Shown here piece by piece: positions 5,620-6,750 of a stretch of DNA of 6,750 nt. The stretch's first letter is position 1, and every line of letters begins with the position of its first letter. The notes below the pieces were generated by a model. It made no database searches. It saw only the letters and a list, made by a program, of their open reading frames with translations, and was not told the origin of the DNA. Location of the stretch: positions 1-6,750 of the forward strand of contig JAEYUA010000170.1 in NCBI GenBank assembly GCA_023433755.1. The letters run 5' to 3'. The DNA comes from Bacteroidota bacterium. GTDB lineage: Bacteria; Bacteroidota; Bacteroidia; Chitinophagales; Chitinophagaceae. The position numbers and the translations under genes were made by a program.

Positions 5620-6543
5620 ATGAAAAAATTCTTGTTGCTCCTTCTCCTCGCCGGCGCCTTAAACAGTAATGCGCAAAACGTAGTAGGTTACTGGTACGGT
5701 ACGGCCAACGTGGCCACCGGTGGCGCTGCCAACAATTACCTGGTGGAACTGATACTCCAGCAAAACCAGTCGAGCGTGCAGGCGGTGATGAATTATTACT
5801 TCAAGAATACCTACAGGAGCATCAAACTCAAAGGAAATTATAATAATATCTCGAGAGAGCTTTCCCTGTTCAATATTGCCGTTCCCTATTTTGGCAATAC
5901 CGGGGGGTTCGAGGTGGATTGTGAAATGGATTTCAAAGCCACTCACCGGGTGTCGAGAGCAGGTTCTAACCTGGTGGGAAGATTCAGGGGCAAGGAAGCC
6001 TACAAATACACCTGCCCTGATATTGTTTTCGATCTCAAACTCAACCAGGATGCGGGCAACCTCGATTCTGTGATGCTGGCTTTAAAAAATTTCAAGGAAA
6101 CCTTCCAGGTATGGACCCCTTCCGCAAGTGATACCCTGGTAGCGGCGGTTGTGCAGCAGAGAAAAATCGAAAACCCTGTGATCAACAGGGAGTACAAGGA
6201 AAGGGAATTATCAGTACAAAGAGAGATTGAAGTGGATGCTGATTCGGTACTGGTTGATTTTTATGATAATGGTGAGATCGATAGCGATTCCATTTCTGTT
6301 TTCTTCAACGACCAGTTACTGGCCGCCAACCTCAAATTAAGCACCCGTTCCATCCAGCTTAAAATCAAACTGGATTCCACCAGGGAATATAACGAGATCT
6401 CCATGTTTGCCAACAACCTTGGATCCATACCACCTAACACAGCGCTCATGCTGGTATATGATGGTAAAAAACGTTACGAAGTAAGGCTGTCGAGCAGCAT
6501 GCATACGAATGCAGCTGTTAGAATAAGGAAGAAGAAAAAGTAA
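5620..6543 (+). CDS. Secreted protein of unknown function, Bacteroidota type (307 aa)
   Basis: I do not recognise a named family. Residues 1-18 are a clear Sec signal peptide: KK at 2-3, a run of Leu, then Ser-Asn-Ala followed by Gln19. The absence of a lipobox Cys points to a periplasmic or exported soluble protein. The first part (about 20-145) opens with VVGYWYGTANV and alternates short polar and hydrophobic stretches, as in a beta-sandwich. It contains two cysteines (in VDCEMDF and YTCPDIVF). The C-terminal domain (about 200-300) holds VLVDFYDNGEIDSDSISVFF and NNLGSIPPNTALMLVYDGKKRYE (265-287), a pattern I recall from exported proteins of Chitinophagaceae. The tail is basic, RIRKKKK. It begins 20 bases after smpB and may share its transcript, although an obvious functional link is lacking. 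The ATG at 5620 is fixed by the signal peptide. Confidence 0.85.
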   Translation: MKKFLLLLLLAGALNSNAQNVVGYWYGTANVATGGAANNYLVELILQQNQSSVQAVMNYYFKNTYRSIKLKGNYNNISRELSLFNIAVPYFGNTGGFEVDCEMDFKATHRVSRAGSNLVGRFRGKEAYKYTCPDIVFDLKLNQDAGNLDSVMLALKNFKETFQVWTPSASDTLVAAVVQQRKIENPVINREYKERELSVQREIEVDADSVLVDFYDNGEIDSDSISVFFNDQLLAANLKLSTRSIQLKIKLDSTREYNEISMFANNLGSIPPNTALMLVYDGKKRYEVRLSSSMHTNAAVRIRKKKK

Positions 6544-6544
6544 C

Positions 6545-6587
6545 AGAAACAGAGCGGGTGCGATTCTCCGCTCCCCGCTCTGTTTCT
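6545..6587. terminator. Strong hairpin between convergent genes, probable bidirectional terminator
   Basis: AGAAACAGAGCGGG (6545-6558) and CCCGCTCTGTTTCT (6574-6587) form a perfect 14-bp stem around a 15-base loop. It starts 2 bases after the stop of the secreted-protein gene and lies downstream of the convergent topoisomerase gene, so it suits both strands. There is no pure T-tract, only TGTTTCT, so efficiency is uncertain. Confidence 0.7.
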
Positions 6588-6599
6588 CTGCACTTACTG

Positions 6600-6623
6600 T
6601 TTCACTTTCTCTTTCTCTTTCTC
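6600..6623. repeat. Hexamer repeat, TTTCTC x3 plus one degenerate copy
   Basis: TTTCAC (6600) is followed by TTTCTC at 6606, 6612 and 6618. On the minus strand this is GAGAAA x3, beginning within the TGA stop of the topoisomerase gene. The strand is purine-only on one side apart from a single T. Confidence 0.8.
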
Positions 6624-6750
6624 AAAATAATTCCCTTTGCGTAGCTTCTCCCTTCTGCTCCCACTCCATCATCACCGATTTGCTATAGTCAACGATCTTG
6701 GCGCCTACGGCTTTCCAGCCCATCACTTCTACCATTTTAGCGATCTTGAA
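6622..6750 (-). CDS. parC: Type IIA DNA topoisomerase subunit A, C-terminal 42 residues; probably topoisomerase IV ParC (runs off right edge)
   Basis: The minus strand from 6750 is open to TGA at 6624-6622, giving 42 C-terminal residues. They include KMVEVMGWKAVGAKIVDYSK and end in an acidic linker and QRELF. I recall GWKAxGxKxxDYxKSVxMEW followed by a PELF-like end as the C-terminus of topoisomerase IV A subunits in Bacteroidota, where it closes the DNA-wrapping domain. ParC with ParE decatenates chromosomes and relaxes supercoils. Only the tail is visible, so the active-site tyrosine and the parC/gyrA distinction cannot be checked here. The gene converges on the accD cluster, and its stop codon touches a GAGAAA hexamer array. 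Confidence 0.7.
   Translation of the reverse strand, partial: FKIAKMVEVMGWKAVGAKIVDYSKSVMMEWEQKGEATQRELF

Overview
The window looks like a stretch of ordinary chromosome from a Bacteroidota bacterium, most likely of the Chitinophagaceae. Evidence: a DUF5686 protein with an N-terminal carboxypeptidase-like regulatory domain (a Bacteroidota-specific architecture), signal peptides ending in Ala|Gln, near absence of Shine-Dalgarno sequences, a perfect Bacteroidota-type -7 box (TAnnTTTG) before accD, and short 7-bp tandem repeats packed into intergenic spacers. The genus is inference only.

Layout. 1-1278 (minus): N-terminal half of a secreted DUF5686 protein, cut by the left edge. 1383-1577 (plus): a 64-residue very hydrophilic small protein followed by a textbook terminator. 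1724-2425: an AlkD-like DNA alkylation repair protein. 2606-3111: a RimJ/RimL-type GNAT acetyltransferase broken by a single-base frameshift. 3147-3596: an SRPBCC/AHSA1 protein. 3694-4176: a second, intact GNAT acetyltransferase. 4246-6543: a compact accD-smpB-secreted protein cluster. 6622-6750 (minus): the C-terminal end of a type IIA topoisomerase A subunit, probably topoisomerase IV ParC, convergent with that cluster and separated from it by a strong hairpin.

Functions. accD (malonyl-CoA synthesis), smpB (ribosome rescue with tmRNA) and the topoisomerase are core genes. The block from 1383 to 4176 holds small single-domain enzymes of the kind that vary between related genomes, and shares no obvious pathway. 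Spacers after the SRPBCC and second GNAT genes consist almost wholly of heptamer repeats and small hairpins. In both cases the stop codon lies inside the repeat array, so the repeat encodes the last few residues. No tRNA, rRNA, CRISPR array, insertion sequence or clear defence system was seen. The most notable points are the repeat-derived gene ends, the split acetyltransferase, the changed active-site positions in the AlkD-like protein, and the unexplained small disordered protein.
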